Shown here: positions 6,299-9,323 of the stretch, piece by piece
Layout of the letters: the number at the start of each line of letters is the position of its first letter
Position numbering within the stretch: position 1 is the first letter of the stretch
NCBI GenBank assembly: GCA_017997825.1
Contig: JAGOEH010000117.1
Location: forward strand, 1 to 9,323
Source: Candidatus Delongbacteria bacterium
GTDB lineage: Bacteria > JAGOEH01
Direction of reading: 5' to 3'
DNA: 9,323 nucleotides
Program-made: the position numbers and the translations under genes
Notes under the pieces: model-generated
Told to the model about the DNA's origin: nothing
Database searches by the model: none
The model's input: the letters and a program-made list of their open reading frames with translations, nothing else

Positions 6299-7451
6299 GA
6301 TGGGTGGGCGACACTTCAAGATAAAAGGTGACACTCGTTCTCTGTTCGTATTCGGATTCGATACTGATAATACCATTGTGCTTTTCAATAATATTCCGGG
6401 CCAGGGTCAGGTTGAGTCCCATTCCATGTCCATGTATCGCGGCATTTCGTCCCCTGAAAAAAGGAATAAAGACGCTGTTGAGGTCGTCGGGATGAATACC
6501 GAAACCGGTATCCTCGATCGTCACAAAATAATAGTTTTCCCAAATCCGGTCGGCAATCATGATTTTTCCGCCGGGACGATTATAAGCAATAGCATTATCC
6601 AGGATGTATCCGATAGCGGTACTGATCTCTTCGGGGATGCATTGGACCATGACCTGCTGCTGATCCAGGTTGATCTCGATCTGCAGATTCTTGTGTTTGA
6701 TCTCAGAATCCCGTTGGGATAGCAAGGTCCGGAGTAAGGGTTGAATGTTATAGGGGCGAATCTGATTGTCATCCAAGGCGTTATTCCGGATCCGGGATAT
6801 TTGGCTCTTGATTTGAAGCAGGTTATCCACCTCCCGGGACATGATGACAAAATGGTCGAGTTGATCCGGATTGGGATTGAGATGGCGTAGATAGTTAACA
6901 CTGTTCATTATATTCATCAGAGGAGCGGCCGTTGCTTTGGCTATGGTCTCCAAGATGCTGTCATTGCGAATATTGGCCAATTGCAGCTGATGATTTTGGG
7001 TTTTAAACTGCTCCAGGAGATACCCCAGACGCTCATTGAGTTCCTTCAACTCCTGTTTTTCCTTGCTTTCCAGAATATAACGGGTAATATTGTTTCCATT
7101 CATGATGACCCCGGTTACCTCTCCCTGTTCCGAAGTGAGGGGATTCAAGGTGGCTCCGATAAAAACCGGAGAACCGGAAGGATGAGGCAATTCCAGTTCA
7201 TTAATCCGTAGACTCAGTCCATTCAGTACCTGTTCGAACAGCAGATCGATAGCCTGACTGAGGGCCGGCGGCAAAACATGACGGTAATCCTGTCCCTCAT
7301 AAGTCGGCAGCTCCTTGAAAAAATAGGTTTTGGGGGATCTCTTATTGTAAAGTAAGATGGTTCGGTCGCGATCGAACAGGATCAATCCGGAATTCAAACT
7401 GTCCAGAATACTCCGGTCAATCGTTGACAGGATAAGGCGGTTTAGTTTCAT
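6291..7451 (-). CDS. Soluble PAS-domain histidine-kinase-like protein lacking the H-box histidine
   Basis: 386 residues with no membrane segment. Domains: PAS at about 12-125; a helical linker, probably coiled coil, at about 127-160; a DHp-like helical pair at about 162-222; and an HATPase_c domain at about 235-380. The ATP site looks complete: N-box ILDNAIAYN with Asn286, G1 box DTGFGI (314-319), F-box FIPFF (328-332) and G2 box GHGMGL (341-346). The DHp first helix reads ETIAKATAAPLMNIM. Aligning its A-P-L with the T-P-L of the usual S-H-E-L-R-T-P-L puts Lys172 where the phosphorylated His should be. Other His residues nearby (190, 200) lie at the end of helix 1 and in helix 2, not in the motif. 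It may therefore be a pseudokinase, a phosphatase or an allosteric partner. ATG 7451 has AGGAG seven bases upstream (7459-7463). It is the first gene of the operon with the receiver and TPR proteins. Confidence 0.88.
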   Translation of the reverse strand: MKLNRLILSTIDRSILDSLNSGLILFDRDRTILLYNKRSPKTYFFKELPTYEGQDYRHVLPPALSQAIDLLFEQVLNGLSLRINELELPHPSGSPVFIGATLNPLTSEQGEVTGVIMNGNNITRYILESKEKQELKELNERLGYLLEQFKTQNHQLQLANIRNDSILETIAKATAAPLMNIMNSVNYLRHLNPNPDQLDHFVIMSREVDNLLQIKSQISRIRNNALDDNQIRPYNIQPLLRTLLSQRDSEIKHKNLQIEINLDQQQVMVQCIPEEISTAIGYILDNAIAYNRPGGKIMIADRIWENYYFVTIEDTGFGIHPDDLNSVFIPFFRGRNAAIHGHGMGLNLTLARNIIEKHNGIISIESEYEQRTSVTFYLEVSPTHHE

Positions 7452-7490
7452 TTCCGTGCTCCTTGTGGCAGAGTGAGGAGGTGCTATTGT

Positions 7491-7519
7491 ATTATAATGG
7501 GTTTATTCATTTCCGGCAA
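7491..7519 (-). promoter_or_regulatory. Sigma70-type promoter for the kinase-like/receiver/TPR operon
   Basis: On the minus strand a consensus TATAAT (7491-7496) is preceded by a 17-base spacer and TTGCCG (7514-7519), a partial match to TTGACA. Transcription would start near 7484, with a leader of about 33 nt to the ATG at 7451. The 136-base gap between the stop of the membrane-protein gene (7588) and this operon contains no clear intrinsic terminator, so readthrough from upstream is possible. Confidence 0.65.
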
Positions 7520-7587
7520 CAATTTTTTCCGGCTGAAAAAAGGCCGATCAAGGAGGAGATGATGCTTTTTTTCTGAAGAAATGGAAA

Positions 7588-9105
7588 TCAGGTCGTGATG
7601 GTGCCGGATTGCTTGAGAGTCCGGATGAGCCCGATGATGGAGCCGAACAGCAGAACAACCAGCGTGATGGTTAATAGTTGATAGCTCAGAGAGTATCCGC
7701 TCCAGCAATTGATGGCGATAGCGTCCCACTCCAGCTTGAATTTTTTCTTATAATCCCGGCTGGTAAAATCGTAGATTTCTTTTCCGTCAGGCAAGAACCG
7801 GTGAACGAAATAATTTTCCGGAGCTTTGATGGTCACGCTGTCCTGCCGGTTTATTCCGGCGATTAAAATTTGCCCGTTTAGATAGCCGTAAGACAGTGAG
7901 GGGGTATAGGTATAGTCGGGCAGTGTATAATGGTCCAGAAGGTAATATTGATAGGTTCCGTTGCTCATCAGCACCGCCGGGATATGCAGGATGGCGCTGA
8001 TAATCAGGATAACAACAAATAGCCGGCGGTTTTGAAGCTTTTGTCCTAAGTGCTTTAGATAGTCGGCCAATCCGATCGCCGTAAAGGGAATAATATACAT
8101 GATATAGCGGGGGCCCCAGAATGGTACGCTGTTCCAGAACCAACGGGTGCCAAGGTAGAGAAAAAAAGGAAAGAAAATAAGAGCCGCAAAGATCAGGTAT
8201 TTTTTGGGAGAGTACCGGTATAATCCGATTAACGCCGGAATCAGGATGGGATTGTGAATGAGGATTCCATTGCCGGGACTGATTATCATTCCGTAAACGG
8301 CATTCAACAGGTTTCCGGCTCCCTCCAACTGATTATCATATCCGCCGGTCAGGAAATTTCCAAAAAGGATATAGTTGTAAAGAATCAACAGTCCTACTCC
8401 CATGGCGAAGGGTAGAATAAAATAGAGAATTCGTTTGATTTCGCTCGTTCTAAAACTGTTTTTACTGCCGAACATTAAAAAAAGATATCCGAAGAAGGCT
8501 AAAGCAGCCGATGACTTAATCCAGATCAACCCGGTCAGAAGCAGTGAGACCAATAGCAATGACCTGAGTTGTTTGGTTTTCAGATAGGATTCGGCCAGGT
8601 AATAGCTGGAGAAAAACAGAAAGGTAATGACGATATCTCGGGTATAGGGTTTGGTATACCACCAGATCATGCTGAACAATCCATAGGATAACGCGGTGAC
8701 CAGACAGATCGTCTCTGAGTAGCGGCGTTTTTTCAGATCGAAGTAAATCAGGGTGATCAGCCCAGCTCCGCAGATAATCAGAATCAGGGTTGATATCGGC
8801 ATTCTGGCATCGATCCCGGTCACAAGATAGATGAATTTTCCAATCAAAAAAAACGGAATCAGCACAATGCTCATCCCGGGTTCGTACTGGGAATACCATT
8901 GATGATCCTTGCCGATTGTAATGCGGCAATCATTGGTGGTTGATCCGGCCGGGATCGTCAAGGCGTGATCTTCCACCAGGCGGTAGGTGGTTTCGAAAGC
9001 GAAACGGATATCCGATTGAAAATACCAGCTTGATGTCAGGCCATAGAGTGAAAACATCGTCAAAAACAAAAGCATCGGAATCCTATTTGATTTAAAATAG
9101 GTCAT
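7588..9105 (-). CDS. Polytopic membrane protein, probable GT-C fold glycosyltransferase (family 39-like)
   Basis: 505 residues from the ATG at 9105. A TTG six bases upstream (9111) is possible, but it is only 3 bases from the GGA of the AAAGGA ribosome binding site, whereas the ATG is 9 bases away. I count about 11-12 hydrophobic segments, the first at residues 10-28 and the last near the C-terminus. Features of the GT-C/PMT-like group are visible: a first extracytoplasmic loop with Asp32 and Glu38 (SDIRFAFETTYRLVE), the YSQYEPGMSIVLIPFFLIGK element near 71-90, an SPGNGILIHNPILIPAL element and a PRYIMYIIP element. These enzymes usually move a sugar from a polyprenyl-phosphate carrier to a lipid, protein or glycan on the outer face of the inner membrane. 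A soluble-looking loop sits between the last two membrane segments. It follows an SGNH protein gene by 31 bases, which suggests a surface-glycan locus. Donor and acceptor are unknown. Confidence 0.75.
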   Translation of the reverse strand: MTYFKSNRIPMLLFLTMFSLYGLTSSWYFQSDIRFAFETTYRLVEDHALTIPAGSTTNDCRITIGKDHQWYSQYEPGMSIVLIPFFLIGKFIYLVTGIDARMPISTLILIICGAGLITLIYFDLKKRRYSETICLVTALSYGLFSMIWWYTKPYTRDIVITFLFFSSYYLAESYLKTKQLRSLLLVSLLLTGLIWIKSSAALAFFGYLFLMFGSKNSFRTSEIKRILYFILPFAMGVGLLILYNYILFGNFLTGGYDNQLEGAGNLLNAVYGMIISPGNGILIHNPILIPALIGLYRYSPKKYLIFAALIFFPFFLYLGTRWFWNSVPFWGPRYIMYIIPFTAIGLADYLKHLGQKLQNRRLFVVILIISAILHIPAVLMSNGTYQYYLLDHYTLPDYTYTPSLSYGYLNGQILIAGINRQDSVTIKAPENYFVHRFLPDGKEIYDFTSRDYKKKFKLEWDAIAINCWSGYSLSYQLLTITLVVLLFGSIIGLIRTLKQSGTITT

Positions 9106-9136
9106 TGTCAATCGTCCTTTCCAGTCTCTGATTCCA

Positions 9137-9323
9137 TCATTGAATAAAACGGCTAATCAGCTCAGCCGCCAGACGGTTCCCGTTCTGATTCCAGTGGGTG
9201 TCATCGGAAAGATAAAGAGTTAGGGATTGGCTTTGATGTTTGAACTCCGGCGTTAGGTCACAGTGTATCAGACCTATACTATCGCTGTAGTGAGTGAAAT
9301 AGGTGTTGAACTCGGCATTGTTC
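9137..9323 (-). CDS. SGNH hydrolase/acyltransferase, AlgX/AlgJ-like, C-terminal part (5' end outside window)
   Basis: The minus-strand frame ending at TGA 9137-9139 is open to the window edge and encodes the last 62 residues of a protein. Seen: a DLTPEFKHQ segment, then LYLSDDTHWNQNGNRLAAE. The D-x-H-W-N-x-x-G pattern is the block V of SGNH enzymes, carrying the catalytic Asp and His, and is typical of the AlgJ/AlgX/DHHW group that O-acetylates exported polysaccharides, usually alongside an MBOAT membrane protein. The nucleophile Ser lies upstream of the window and cannot be checked. The GT-C membrane protein follows after 31 bases on the same strand, so the two are probably cotranscribed in a glycan assembly or modification operon. 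Confidence 0.75.
   Translation of the reverse strand, partial: NNAEFNTYFTHYSDSIGLIHCDLTPEFKHQSQSLTLYLSDDTHWNQNGNRLAAELISRFIQ

Noticed and set aside
6299-6388. Extended N-terminus of the receiver protein
   Set aside because: The extra 30 residues come from the kinase-like reading region in another frame; receivers begin directly at the KILFVDDD strand, as the 6298 start gives.
7520-7587. Terminator candidates after the membrane-protein gene
   Set aside because: The pairings are short A-T stems (TTTTTTC/GAAAAAA) or a four-pair CGGC/GCCG stem with no following U-tract; none is convincing.

Overview
This window looks like ordinary chromosome from a diderm (Gram-negative type) bacterium of moderate GC content. 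The envelope signs are a lipoprotein signal peptide, a C-terminus like that of an outer-membrane beta-barrel, and an exported-polysaccharide type membrane enzyme. No rRNA, marker gene or mobile element is present, so I cannot name the lineage. An FCB-type or related candidate-phylum diderm would fit, but that is a guess. Promoters resemble sigma70 sites and most starts have AGGAG-type ribosome binding sites.

Layout. (1) Positions 1-1114, plus strand: the last 26 codons of a probable outer-membrane protein, overlapping by 11 bases a lipoprotein of the S41 (tricorn/C-terminal-processing) peptidase family. (2) 1127-2281, minus strand: a multidomain probable regulator (Cys2His2-like zinc site, helix-turn-helix, DUF2087, decayed GIY-YIG domain) with a strong promoter, converging on the peptidase gene. 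(3) 2602-3690, plus strand: a radical SAM enzyme with three C-terminal cysteines that fit a single auxiliary iron-sulfur cluster (twitch type), divergent from the regulator across 320 bases. (4) 3963-4403, plus strand: a very acidic 146-residue protein of unknown family, with its own promoter and a leader of about 200 nt that can fold. (5) 4515-7451, minus strand: a three-gene operon with overlapping ends, encoding a soluble PAS histidine-kinase-like protein, a stand-alone receiver protein and a large TPR protein, from a TATAAT-type promoter. (6) 7588-9323, minus strand: a GT-C type polytopic membrane protein preceded by the C-terminal end of an SGNH (AlgX/AlgJ-like) hydrolase or acyltransferase, probably part of a surface-glycan locus that continues beyond the window.

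How they work together. The kinase-like protein, receiver and TPR protein are stop-start coupled and probably form one signalling unit whose output is protein-protein interaction, since no DNA-binding domain is present. The kinase-like protein has an apparently complete ATP-binding domain but a Lys where the phosphoacceptor His of the H-box should be, which is the most unusual thing in the window. The zinc-site/DUF2087 regulator and the radical SAM enzyme share an intergenic region containing an imperfect inverted repeat next to the regulator's -35 box, so autoregulation or joint regulation is possible but unproven. I did not find a clear, self-contained new defence or biosynthetic system.
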